Below are positions 8,128 to 14,416 of a stretch of DNA of 15,526 nt, piece by piece. The notes below the pieces were generated by a model. That model saw only the letters and a program-made list of their open reading frames with translations. It was not told the DNA's origin and ran no database searches. The stretch is from assembly GCA_002408185.1 (NCBI GenBank), contig DHQV01000051.1, positions 1 to 15,526 of the forward strand, written 5' to 3'. A program made the translations under genes and the position numbers. Position 1 is the stretch's first letter; each line of letters opens with the position of its first letter. The stretch is from Deltaproteobacteria bacterium UBA5329. GTDB taxonomy: Bacteria > Desulfobacterota > Syntrophorhabdia > Syntrophorhabdales > Syntrophorhabdaceae.

Positions 8128-8192
8128 GTAAAATCAATTTGATCTGTAAATTTATTCTACATCTTGCAGGAGTTTCCCGGGTTCGATATATA
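8128..8192 (+). promoter_or_regulatory. Promoter module copy A
   Basis: This is the first of four copies of a conserved promoter. GTAAAATCAA (8128) and GTAAATT lie upstream of ATTCTACATC, which runs into -35 TTGCAG (8164-8169). A 17-bp spacer leads to -10 TATATA (8187-8192). Transcription would start near 8199, about 16 nt before the GAF-protein ATG. Sequence TGTATACC just upstream is shared with copy B. This copy has one extra base in the upstream part compared with the others. Confidence 0.75.
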
Positions 8193-8214
8193 TAGTTGTA
8201 GGTGAGGATGAACG

Positions 8215-8919
8215 ATGATTGAGCGGAAAGCTTTTTTACAGATCACGAAGGCAATGATCCTCGGCCTGAGGAACAGCCTCACCGATCCACGCGTGAAGAT
8301 CAAACAAAGCATTTTAAAAGAACTTGCCGAGATCCTCGGGGTAGAGCGGTGCGTGCTCTTCAAGATCGTCTGCGAGGGCATCAACGGGATGGTCAATGGG
8401 TCATGCGAGATCATAGCTGGTGTGCCTGTAGAGGAGTATCTCGCACAGCCCGGCGACAAAGAACCCCTCAAGGTCCATCCCGACATAGAGGCAACGATCG
8501 CCAATGGAAGAACACTGTTGATCAAGGATCCTCTTACTGACCCCCGGACTGCCTATTTTAGAGGCATAATTATAAAAAAGGATATATCGCAGATTCTCTA
8601 TGTTCCTATATATGTTGAGGAAAATGGCAGAGTTGCCGGCGTTATAGTTATTGACGGAATCCATGGAAAAGAATTCGACGAAGATGAGATCCTCTTCTGC
8701 TCAGAAGTAGCCGAACTTATCAGTTTGCTGGTGGGGCAAGAGAGCGCCATACTTCAGCGTTTCAGGGACGAGATAGTGAACAAGATAGTTCCTCTGTCAG
8801 GTTTCACCAGGAGGATACGCGAGAATATGCGAACCACTCTGGATTATATTGAAATCATTCATAAAGAGACTGAAAAAATCGATAAGATGCTGCCAAAAAC
8901 ACTGGAAGAAATATTTTAA
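8215..8919 (+). CDS. GAF-domain protein with a degenerate histidine-kinase DHp-like tail
   Basis: This is a 234-residue cytoplasmic protein. Residues about 25-175 look like a GAF sensor domain (ILKELAEILGVERCVLFKIV; ILYVPIYVEENGRVAGVIVID; FDEDEILFCSEVAELISLLV). Residues 180-233 resemble the dimerisation helices of a histidine kinase: FRDEIVNKIVPLSGFTRRI aligns with the usual S-H-E-I-R-N-P-L-x-x-I-x-G-F, and YIEIIHKETEKIDKML with the second helix. The phospho-acceptor His position is Asp185, and no ATP-binding domain follows, so it cannot be a normal kinase. It may act as a dimeric sensor or adaptor. ATG 8215 has AGGTGAGG upstream; the gene follows promoter module A. It ends overlapping the stop of the opposite-strand gene by four bases. 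Confidence 0.78.
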   Translation: MIERKAFLQITKAMILGLRNSLTDPRVKIKQSILKELAEILGVERCVLFKIVCEGINGMVNGSCEIIAGVPVEEYLAQPGDKEPLKVHPDIEATIANGRTLLIKDPLTDPRTAYFRGIIIKKDISQILYVPIYVEENGRVAGVIVIDGIHGKEFDEDEILFCSEVAELISLLVGQESAILQRFRDEIVNKIVPLSGFTRRIRENMRTTLDYIEIIHKETEKIDKMLPKTLEEIF

Positions 8920-9140
8920 GAAAGGGATCTTCGTGGAGGCTTGCGACATTCTCTCCTGTCGGGCCCTGAATAATCACCGCCAATCCCGCGAATGGGATCG
9001 AGGTCCCGCAAAAGATAGATCCATCTTTTCTCAGATGGGCGGTAGAACAACCTCAGCTTTTTATCTGCAAGGAGCCTTTCAAAGGTACGTGTATCGACAT
9101 ATTCATAGTGGAAATCTCTATATTGCACATAAAGGATCAC
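8916..9140 (-). CDS. Small FYRPSE-type protein, paralogue of 14130-14333
   Basis: This 74-residue protein probably belongs to a small family I associate with Geobacter (GSU3473-like). It has an N-terminal strand pair (ILYVQYRDFHYEYVDTRTF), a basic helix (ERLLADKKL) and FYRPSEKRWIYLLRDLDPIRG. These are followed by a short GPDRRE tail, where such proteins often have GPERR. It shares LLA-K--L--FYRPSE-RWI with the protein at 14130-14333. The start is GTG 9140 with GGGGGA upstream. Function is unknown. The ORF converges on and overlaps the GAF gene by 4 bp. Confidence 0.72.
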   Translation of the reverse strand: MILYVQYRDFHYEYVDTRTFERLLADKKLRLFYRPSEKRWIYLLRDLDPIRGIGGDYSGPDRRECRKPPRRSLS

Positions 9141-9260
9141 GGCGGTCCCCCGTTAGGGTATGATCTCTGCCAACTATAATTTACGCGGTGCTGGTGATAC
9201 GTCGTCGAATCGAGACTATCGACGCGCCCCTGCATGCTCTGATGTTCCCGGTCCTAGCCT

Positions 9261-9515
9261 TTATCGCCGCAGCAACGTCATCGGATCTACACTGGCTTTA
9301 GCAGCCTTCTTCAGCAGACGACGGTTGTAGAGTACTACGTCATCGATTATTTCACCACATTTTATACAACGCCAAACCCAGACCGCCTCGAACATGCCGT
9401 AAAATCTTTCACGGATCAGGAATGCGTTGCAACGCGGGCATTTATGTGTCTTCTGTGCATCGAACCTGCTCTTGGGTGTCTTTCTGCTACGTATCATTTT
9501 GATTTTTCCTGCCAT
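9261..9515 (-). CDS. Small zinc-ribbon protein
   Basis: This 84-residue protein has two zinc knuckles, Cys26-x-x-Cys29 (HKCPRCNAF) and Cys50-x-x-Cys53 (WRCIKCGEI), 20 residues apart with aromatic residues between (FYGMFEAVWVW), as in a zinc ribbon. Both termini are strongly basic, which fits nucleic-acid binding. ATG 9515 has GAGGAG upstream. A TATAAT at 9598-9593 (minus) could be its -10, though the -35 is poor. A hairpin at 9541-9568 would lie in its leader. It precedes the FYRPSE gene on the same strand with 120 bp between. Confidence 0.75.
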   Translation of the reverse strand: MAGKIKMIRSRKTPKSRFDAQKTHKCPRCNAFLIRERFYGMFEAVWVWRCIKCGEIIDDVVLYNRRLLKKAAKASVDPMTLLRR

Positions 9516-9540
9516 ATCTCCTCACTCTTCGACTTAAATA

Positions 9541-9568
9541 GGATGGCAGCCTTCGCAGTGTGCCATCC
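9541..9568 (-). other. Leader hairpin ahead of the zinc-ribbon gene
   Basis: GGATGGCA (9541-9548) pairs with TGCCATCC (9561-9568), an 8-bp perfect stem with a 12-nt loop. It lies between a TATAAT at 9593-9598 and the zinc-ribbon ATG. No U-run follows, so it is more likely a leader element than a terminator. Confidence 0.45.
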
Positions 9569-9710
9569 GTAACACTACCTATGAGTCGAGACATTATACA
9601 AATTCCGTTCCACTGGCTGGATTACATCCTGTCAGAATAGTAAACCAAGTGATCACGGCATGTTATGAACAACGTATCTATGGCGGGCGGCTTGCCGGCT
9701 GTCTCTCTGG

Positions 9711-9760
9711 ACAAGACATTGTCTTGTTTGAAAAGACAAAGTCTTATATAGCAAGACACA
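9711..9760. repeat. Phased AAGACA/TGTCTT operator-like array
   Basis: A perfect palindrome ACAAGACA-T-TGTCTTGT spans 9711-9727. A second, AAGAC-AAA-GTCTT, spans 9733-9745, and a further half-site AAGACA starts at 9753. Centres are about 20 bp apart, two helical turns, so one protein could bind cooperatively on one face. Confidence 0.55.
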
Positions 9761-9863
9761 TTATAGAGATTATTTTTCAGGCGGTGCGTTTCTGAGTTAC
9801 TCATTCTAAAGATCAAGATATATAGTACAGAAATGGGGGCAATGGAAATTTGCCCCTTTTTTT
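9759..9863 (+). ncRNA. Candidate small RNA ending at an intrinsic terminator
   Basis: A possible promoter, TTGTTT (9724-9729), 17 bp, TATAGC (9747-9752), would start a transcript near 9759 that ends at the terminator at 9836-9863, about 105 nt. No ORF with a ribosome binding site lies in it. The palindrome at 9733-9745 is inside the promoter spacer. The terminator is well supported; the promoter is weak. Confidence 0.4.
9836..9863 (+). terminator. Intrinsic terminator
   Basis: GGGGCAA (9836-9842), a 7-nt loop, TTGCCCC (9850-9856) and seven Ts form a standard rho-independent terminator on the plus strand. No plus-strand protein gene precedes it within 900 bp. Confidence 0.85.
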
Positions 9864-9942
9864 AACGACCACGGTTGTCAACGCAATTACCGGCCGATGC
9901 ACATCAGAAAGCATCGGAAGCAATTCGTGACCATCAAGCCCC

Positions 9943-10116
9943 TTACGCTTCCATGTATCGCTCTAATCTGGCCAGTATTTCCCTGTCAGCTTTTTCTTCC
10001 CGGGCCAGTCCCTCCGGATCTTTTGCCAGCTTGACATAATCCAGGGACTGCTCGTCCGATGAGAACCCGATCAATCTGACACCGGTTTTGATGATGTTGC
10101 TAATGTTTGACCTCAT
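9943..10116 (-). CDS. 57-residue protein of unknown function
   Basis: This small gene has an ATG at 10116 and a strong ribosome binding site (AAAGGAGG, 7 bases upstream), ending at TAA 9943-9945. The product starts MRSNISNIIKTGVRLIGF and continues with a charged, helical C-terminus (AREEKADREILARLERYMEA). It has no signal peptide, membrane segment or cysteine. A TATACT around 10155-10160 (minus) is a possible -10. I do not recognise the family. The strong ribosome binding site and codon-like composition support a real gene. Confidence 0.62.
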   Translation of the reverse strand: MRSNISNIIKTGVRLIGFSSDEQSLDYVKLAKDPEGLAREEKADREILARLERYMEA

Positions 10117-10409
10117 ATCTTATCCTCCTTTAAGGATCAACTCTGCCTTTTCATCTAGTATATAGGTCATACTTCATGCAAGCACTTGATTATAATCACA
10201 TTATCCGCAAAAATATTTGAACCGGTTTTACATGTAGAGACCTTTTACAGCCATGTGGAGGTCTCTCGATCCGGTTCCAGCCTAAACGCGGTCTCCTTTC
10301 ACTGGTTCATCGTGCCGGGCGGAAGGTTCCTTGACCGTTTTGTAAAATGGGTTGGGACGGTGGCCCGGGACGCTTTTGTCTCGGAGAGCAGTGAAGCGCG
10401 TGTATACCT
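10117..10409. other. Intergenic region with a nested hairpin
   Basis: AACCGG (10220-10225) pairs with CCGGTT (10271-10276), and inside it AGAGACCT (10236-10243) pairs with AGGTCTCT (10259-10266). This two-stem structure has no U-tail. A 75-codon frame starting at TTG 10186 lacks a ribosome binding site and is not called. Confidence 0.4.
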
Positions 10410-10473
10410 GTAAAATTAAGCTATATGTAGAACTATTCTACATCTTGCAGAAATTTTCCCTCTCCAATATATT
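10410..10473 (+). promoter_or_regulatory. Promoter module copy B
   Basis: GTAAAATTAA, then the perfect dyad GTAGAA-CTA-TTCTAC, CATC, -35 TTGCAG (10445-10450), 17 bp and -10 TATATT (10468-10473). The 17-base string TATTCTACATCTTGCAG is identical to copy A, and TGTATACC precedes both. It lies about 60 bp before the 93-residue gene. Confidence 0.75.
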
Positions 10474-10535
10474 GACAGTAGTAAACACGGTTCGTTGAAA
10501 GTGCGTAGCTCAAGCGATCCGGAAGGAGGTTTCTC

Positions 10536-10817
10536 ATGAGTGAAAATGCCAGGGACAACGGTTTATGCAGGGAGCATCGGGGGCTGAGGCAAATGATCAA
10601 ACCGAGCGACCTGAAGGTGGTAAATGAAAATGAACAATATTATCTGAAGGCAGGCGAAGATCTCATAAGAGATGCGGACGGCAATGTGATCGTGTCAAAA
10701 ACAAGGGCATTGTTAGAGCGGATAGTAGCTGATTTTGAAAGGCAAGGGAACCTCCTGCTCATAGAAGACGGGATTATTACGGGGCCTCGAATCATGAGCG
10801 CATATATATGTCCTTGA
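10536..10817 (+). CDS. 93-residue protein, weakly ATP12-like
   Basis: This is a small soluble protein that follows promoter module B, with GGAAGGAGG before ATG 10536. The middle (YYLKAGEDLIRDADGNVIVS, then KTRALLERIVADFERQGNLL) resembles in pattern the N-terminal part of ATP12-type F1-ATPase assembly chaperones (short beta pair with D-G-R-P, then P-T-R-A-L-A-E-A-I-A-x-E-W). The usual Trp and the rest of the ATP12 domain are absent, so this is only a structural hint. No signal peptide or membrane segment. A short ATCC/GGAT hairpin with six Ts follows at about 10817-10836 and may terminate it. Confidence 0.65.
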   Translation: MSENARDNGLCREHRGLRQMIKPSDLKVVNENEQYYLKAGEDLIRDADGNVIVSKTRALLERIVADFERQGNLLLIEDGIITGPRIMSAYICP

Positions 10818-10841
10818 TCCCTCAAAAGGATTTTTTGTACC

Positions 10842-11164
10842 TCATTCTATGTGTGACCTGGCTGTCTCGAGAGCGAGGCCTCTATCCCGGGTGAACAACC
10901 TCCATTCCATTCCTGAAGAGTGTATGTCGGCCTTCTTGTCCTGACCTCTGCTGTAATACCAGTGTCCAAAGCGTTCGACGGTAGAGCGGATTTTACAGTA
11001 GAGAACGGATGATTGCCTGGACAGTAGATCCCACAAGGGTTGATCTCCTCAAAAAAAATTGTTTCCGCCGGGCTTTCCTCATAAGCCAGGTCATCAGGTA
11101 ATTCAATTTGTGAAACATCAACGCCCTCCGCTTCCTTTTCATCCAGCCAGTCGGATATGTTCAT
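10842..11164 (-). pseudogene. Small-protein gene broken by a 17-bp duplication
   Basis: The first half reads from ATG 11164 (AAAAGGAGGGAAGG upstream): NISDWLDEKEAEGVDVSQI, then ETIFFEEINPCGIYCPGNHPFSTV. The second half, in another frame, reads ERFGHWYYSRGQDKKADIH and on through SSGMEWRLFTRDRGLALETA to TGA at 10842-10844. At the junction CTCTAC(T/C)GT occurs twice exactly 17 bp apart (10995-11003 and 10978-10986). Removing 17 bp gives HPFSTVERFGHWYY in one frame, a protein of about 101 residues. Both halves look protein-like, so the gene was intact recently. The product is unknown; Cys-x-x-x-Cys and His near the junction might bind metal. Confidence 0.75.
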
Positions 11165-11410
11165 AGGTCCTTCCCTCCTTTTTAGTTGACCTGTTTCCGT
11201 CTATTGCAGCACTTTCAGCCTTTCCGCTTGTAGACTGCTTTAATATCCTGGCAGCATAGCGACAATGAACCCTCGAGAAGAACTTGAGACACGATTTAAA
11301 GCAATGGGCTTAGGGGGTGAGAGGGCTATTTTAGAGATACATCGATTTTCGTATTGAGGTCATGCCCTGCTCCGCATTTTATCGGTCAACGGAGCAGGGC
11401 CACTTGTGTT
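11165..11410. other. Intergenic region with a long hairpin and a 30-codon frame
   Basis: An 11-bp perfect stem, GCCCTGCTCCG (11364-11374) with CGGAGCAGGGC (11390-11400) and a 15-nt loop, lies just past the lipoprotein stop. It lacks a U-run on either side. A plus frame at 11265-11357 (starting MNPREELETRFKAMGLGG) has no ribosome binding site and may be a remnant. Confidence 0.45.
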
Positions 11411-12184
11411 TTAGTTGCGATCCTTTTTGGCCGGAAGTAATGGAGGCGGTTCTTCACGCTGTGATACTGGAGCCGCCTGGGCTACCGCACGTTTGGGTGA
11501 AGGATGGGAAAGCAGCCCTTGCCTGTCGAGCCTCCTTTTCCAGGCTTCTTCTTTGGCGCCAATTGTTCCCGGGTACGCATCCTGGAGAGCCCAATAATTT
11601 GTCCAATCATCATTGTTTATATAGAAGGTATCAGAATATACTCCTCCCGGTACGATATTCTGAGGTTTGTCGTCTCCAATCGTAAACCTCGTGGTCAGGA
11701 TGAGTTCAGTATTAGGAGCCCACAGATCGGTCGTATTCCACCTGATCCCTGTCAAAAGCCAGACGGCAGCTTCTGCGATAAATTCAGGAACACCAGGGCC
11801 AGGTTTCCATCGGTCCTTATTGCGATCCACCAGCTGAAAGTCCCAATATATTCTTACCGGTGAATCGGGATCTCCAGAAATGCCATAACCGGCATTGACC
11901 AGCTCAGTTATCAAATATTTTCGAAAGGCAACATCAAATGACGATCTATCATTGGCCTGTACGTAAACACGCGGGGAATATGTTTTATAATGGCTTTTAA
12001 AAATTTCCGGAAGATTGGCATTTGCGGATAAACGTTCGACGGTCAATCTGGCCTGACTCTGCCAATGAGTCGCCGACTGTACGTGCTGTTGAAGAGATGC
12101 AGGGTAAGTTGACGGCCTTGGGATTTCAGCACACCCAACAGCCAACAATAATGCAACACAACAAACAACTATTGTTTTCCACAT
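11411..12184 (-). CDS. Outer-membrane or periplasmic lipoprotein of unknown function
   Basis: This is a 257-residue predicted lipoprotein with signal MWKTIVVCCVALLLAVGC (lipobox LAVGC, Cys18). The mature part has a mixed fold (FRKYLITELVNAGYGIS, SPVRIYWDFQLVDRNKDR, LILTTRFTIGDD) and a Pro/Ala-rich, probably disordered tail (about the last 40 residues). ATG 12184 is chosen because GGGAGGAG lies just upstream; the frame is open to 12217 but those residues lack signal character. It has its own promoter at 12231-12258. I do not recognise the family. Confidence 0.75.
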   Translation of the reverse strand: MWKTIVVCCVALLLAVGCAEIPRPSTYPASLQQHVQSATHWQSQARLTVERLSANANLPEIFKSHYKTYSPRVYVQANDRSSFDVAFRKYLITELVNAGYGISGDPDSPVRIYWDFQLVDRNKDRWKPGPGVPEFIAEAAVWLLTGIRWNTTDLWAPNTELILTTRFTIGDDKPQNIVPGGVYSDTFYINNDDWTNYWALQDAYPGTIGAKEEAWKRRLDRQGLLSHPSPKRAVAQAAPVSQREEPPPLLPAKKDRN

Positions 12185-12230
12185 TGACTCCTCCCATGAG
12201 ACCGAATTGAACGTCAAAGGTTGTGCAACA

Positions 12231-12258
12231 ATTATAGCACGTGTATCGATAATGACAA
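12231..12258 (-). promoter_or_regulatory. Promoter of the lipoprotein gene
   Basis: Minus strand -35 TTGTCA (12258-12253), 16 bp, then a perfect -10 TATAAT (12236-12231). Transcription would start near 12224, about 40 nt before the ATG. Confidence 0.65.
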
Positions 12259-12283
12259 TAACATTAAAAATGACCCGGGGGTT

Positions 12284-12409
12284 TCACTTGAACCAGAAAT
12301 AAAAAACGATAATAATACCGACACCAACCGCAACGAGAACGGGAAGGGGGACGAAATCCCAGAAACCTTGTAGTTTCCATAAGAAATCAGAAAATATCTC
12401 GGACAGCAA
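12284..12409 (-). CDS. 41-residue single-pass membrane protein
   Basis: A TTG at 12409, with AAAAAAGG 9 bases upstream, opens a frame ending at TGA 12286-12284. The product has an amphipathic N-terminus (LSEIFSDFLWKLQGFWDF) followed by one membrane segment (PLPVLVAVGVGIIIVFYFWF) and a final Lys. It is the first possible gene after promoter module C (about 36 nt leader). An alternative ATG in another frame at 12414 gives a 60-residue frame, but it has a poorer spacing and no such clean topology. The non-ATG start is inferred. Confidence 0.5.
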   Translation of the reverse strand: MLSEIFSDFLWKLQGFWDFVPLPVLVAVGVGIIIVFYFWFK

Positions 12410-12444
12410 CGCATCGACCTTTTTTAAGGATAATGTTTGCAATC

Positions 12445-12508
12445 AATATATATAACCTGACAAATTTCTGCAAGATGTATAATTAATTTACTCATATGCT
12501 AATCTTAT
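12445..12508 (-). promoter_or_regulatory. Promoter module copy C
   Basis: On the minus strand ATAAGATTAG (from 12508) and GTAAATT are followed by AATTATACATC, -35 TTGCAG (12473-12468), 17 bp and -10 TATATT (12450-12445). The distance from the upstream box to the -35 is 35 bp, as in copies B and D. This is the most diverged copy (ATAAGAT for GTAAAAT, TTATAC for TTCTAC). Confidence 0.7.
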
Positions 12509-12558
12509 GGGGATGTGCGTCTTTGCAAGGCCGGATCCTCGACGAAGGTACCTGCGGC

Positions 12559-13260
12559 CTATTTCCCTTTCTTGGACCTCTGGTAATCCTTGTAAGTACT
12601 GAATCTGGCTACCGGTGTCATATCGGAACCCTGGTGTTCGGTCTTCGACCCTTTGACAGCAGCCGTATCTGATGATCTTTTCTTGCCCCATTTCAATATC
12701 CTGAGTTTTGCCCACCCATTTATCTTACGAGCTTTTATCAGTCCATTTTCGCCGTCCCCAGTAAAAATATCGATCCTGTTGCCCCTTATACGACCACCCG
12801 TATCTTCTGCCTTAAGCATTCCATGCTCTTCGCTATAAAACTCTGTTCCCAGGGGAATAACAGAGGGATCTACCGCCACGTGTCCCTTGCTTACCTTTTT
12901 TCCCGTGGCAGTTACGCCCTGTCCATTTAATCTTAGATCTTTTTCATAGGAGCCGGTCGCATAAAAATCTTGACCTTGCTCAGGATGATAATACCCGGTG
13001 GCGAAAAGGTAAACGTCCTTTTTTTCTTGCTGTTTTTCGACCAGTTCCAGATGTTCGCGGTCTTGCTCCCCAAGAGTGTATACACGATGCCAGTCTCTTT
13101 TCCTTTGTTTACTGCCGGCTTTTTCAAAGTCTTCGGAGGTCCCACCGATAACCATCGCGCCCTCGCTCGAATGAACCCTAATCTGAGCGTTGGTGCCATT
13201 GAAAGGAATAATAAGAAATGACAGAACAATACCAGCAAGAATCGGATTCAATAATGACAC
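12559..13260 (-). CDS. 3D-domain (MltA-C-like) periplasmic protein
   Basis: This 233-residue secreted protein has a signal peptide (cleavage near FNGTNA, residue 25) and a 3D domain at about 86-170, named for three conserved aspartates: Asp131 (VAVDPSVIPLGT), Asp153 (KAEDTGG) and Asp164 (NRIDIF). The string NGQGVTATGKKVSKGHVAVD is typical. The domain is shared with lytic transglycosylase MltA and cell-wall resuscitation proteins, so a role in peptidoglycan turnover is likely. The C-terminal 55 residues are basic and low in structure. The start is GTG 13260, with AAGGAGG upstream. It has a TTGACA promoter at 13297-13325. Confidence 0.88.
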   Translation of the reverse strand: MSLLNPILAGIVLSFLIIPFNGTNAQIRVHSSEGAMVIGGTSEDFEKAGSKQRKRDWHRVYTLGEQDREHLELVEKQQEKKDVYLFATGYYHPEQGQDFYATGSYEKDLRLNGQGVTATGKKVSKGHVAVDPSVIPLGTEFYSEEHGMLKAEDTGGRIRGNRIDIFTGDGENGLIKARKINGWAKLRILKWGKKRSSDTAAVKGSKTEHQGSDMTPVARFSTYKDYQRSKKGK

Positions 13261-13296
13261 CGAGTCCTCCTTGCGATAATTAAAGTGGCTATTTAC

Positions 13297-13325
13297 AGGC
13301 TATCGCCAGCAGGGCGATCTGTCAA
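13297..13325 (-). promoter_or_regulatory. Promoter of the 3D-domain gene with spacer operator
   Basis: Minus strand TTGACA (13325-13320), 17 bp, TAGCCT (13302-13297; a weak -10). The spacer holds the dyad ATCGCC-AGCAG-GGCGAT (13302-13318), placed as a repressor or MerR-type activator site would be. Confidence 0.5.
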
Positions 13326-13361
13326 GGTTCGGCCCGTCAACAACTCATGCACTATCTATGG

Positions 13362-13889
13362 CTACTCCCACAGCATAAACTGCTTTTCGAGATCGATTTT
13401 GTATTTGAGACCGCGCAACACATCCATGCCCAAAAGCCCGTCGTACCTCACACGCGGGCCCGTATGTTGGATCACGGCTATTCGAGCGTTGTTTTTTGTG
13501 TGAGGGCCAACAGTCAAACTATTCAACGTAACCATGTGGGCCTCGATAACCTGCCCTCCTACAACCTGCACTTGCACCTTTCTAGCCGACCCGAGGTTCA
13601 GATCCAATCGGTCTGCAATTTCGGTGCTGATCACTGTCCATGAAGCACCGGTGTCCAGCAAAAGTTGAATGTCGGTCTGATTACCTCGATACTCCAGTGT
13701 TGCCGGAACCAGCACGGAATTCCCGATCACCGTAACCTTTGTCATGGCGTCACCGCCTCGTATCACAGTCTCTTCAACGCGCCGCCACTCTTTCCTGGAA
13801 TATTCAGCTGCTTTCGATAGAGATATAATTTGAGTGACACAACAAAAAGCCACGAGTGCACAAAAAATCAGGCTATGGAATCTTCTCAA
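13362..13889 (-). CDS. Secreted retropepsin-like aspartic protease
   Basis: This 175-residue protein has a signal peptide (hydrophobic residues 7-24, cleavage near SKAAEY) and a single-lobe aspartic protease domain of the retropepsin clan. The catalytic motif is LLLDTGASWTVIS (Asp79-Thr-Gly), with the flap region QVVGGQVIEAHMVTLNSLTVG and the C-terminal hydrophobic-hydrophobic-Gly motif YDGLLGMDVLRGLKYKIDLE. Such single-lobe enzymes act as homodimers, probably in the periplasm here. The start is TTG 13889 with AGGAAG upstream. The gene lies 101 bp before the 3D-domain gene, which has its own promoter. Confidence 0.88.
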   Translation of the reverse strand: MRRFHSLIFCALVAFCCVTQIISLSKAAEYSRKEWRRVEETVIRGGDAMTKVTVIGNSVLVPATLEYRGNQTDIQLLLDTGASWTVISTEIADRLDLNLGSARKVQVQVVGGQVIEAHMVTLNSLTVGPHTKNNARIAVIQHTGPRVRYDGLLGMDVLRGLKYKIDLEKQFMLWE

Positions 13890-14106
13890 TATCGCTTCCT
13901 GGAAATCGTTTACAACAGACTAACACACTCCGGACAGGCTGGCAATGGTCAACAGCCTTCTGTTTTGAATGCTGTTTTAAAGGCGTGATATCCAGGCACT
14001 ACTCTCCATTAAATGGTAGCTATCTCTCTAATATGTTTTATTTTCTGATTTAAAAATTACTTGACAAGGATTGCACCGTATGCCAAGAAGTGGTTAGGGG
14101 TTTGAT

Positions 14107-14119
14107 CTTGATGATCAAG
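14107..14119. promoter_or_regulatory. Palindrome before the second FYRPSE gene
   Basis: CTTGAT-G-ATCAAG overlaps the start of the AAGGAGG ribosome binding site of the gene at 14130. A TTGACA at about 14063-14068 lacks a matching -10. Binding at the palindrome could affect transcription or translation; this is inferred. Confidence 0.35.
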
Positions 14120-14129
14120 GAGGGTGGGC

Positions 14130-14333
14130 ATGAAACATATCTGGGTTAAATACAAAGGAGGTATCGACGACATCGTTTCCCACAAGATGCTCAATGATCT
14201 CCTGGCGAAAGATGCTTTAGAATATTTCTATCGTCCCTCTGAAGCGCGCTGGATTAACCCGAGTATCGACAAGATAAGAACGATGGGGTCGGGGCGACCT
14301 TTGATGGAAGGATTTTGCGAACGCAGAAGGTAA
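14130..14333 (+). CDS. Small FYRPSE-type protein, paralogue of 8916-9140
   Basis: This 67-residue protein shares with the one at 8916-9140 the order of an N-terminal strand pair (HIWVKYKGGIDDIVSHKM), a helix (LNDLLAKDALE) and FYRPSEARWI. The C-terminus (GFCERRR) keeps only a trace of the GPxRR tail. ATG 14130 is chosen because AAGGAGG is six bases upstream; the GTG at 14124 is too close to it. Function unknown; the family is common in Geobacter-like bacteria as far as I know. Confidence 0.72.
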   Translation: MKHIWVKYKGGIDDIVSHKMLNDLLAKDALEYFYRPSEARWINPSIDKIRTMGSGRPLMEGFCERRR

Positions 14334-14416
14334 AAAAGCTAGACCTGCTTTGAACCCATGCCCCTCCTAAAAAGACTGATCAACTTGACCATTATCGCTC
14401 CCTTCATCTATTACTC

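Noticed and set aside
8849..9163. Kinase ATPase domain after the DHp-like tail in another frame
   Set aside because: The frame continuing past the stop shows no N, G1 or G2 box and is antisense to the FYRPSE gene.
9622..9816. 64-codon minus-strand frame
   Set aside because: It runs through the AAGACA palindromes and lacks a ribosome binding site.
10186..10413. 75-codon plus-strand frame
   Set aside because: TTG start without a ribosome binding site, and it crosses the nested hairpin.
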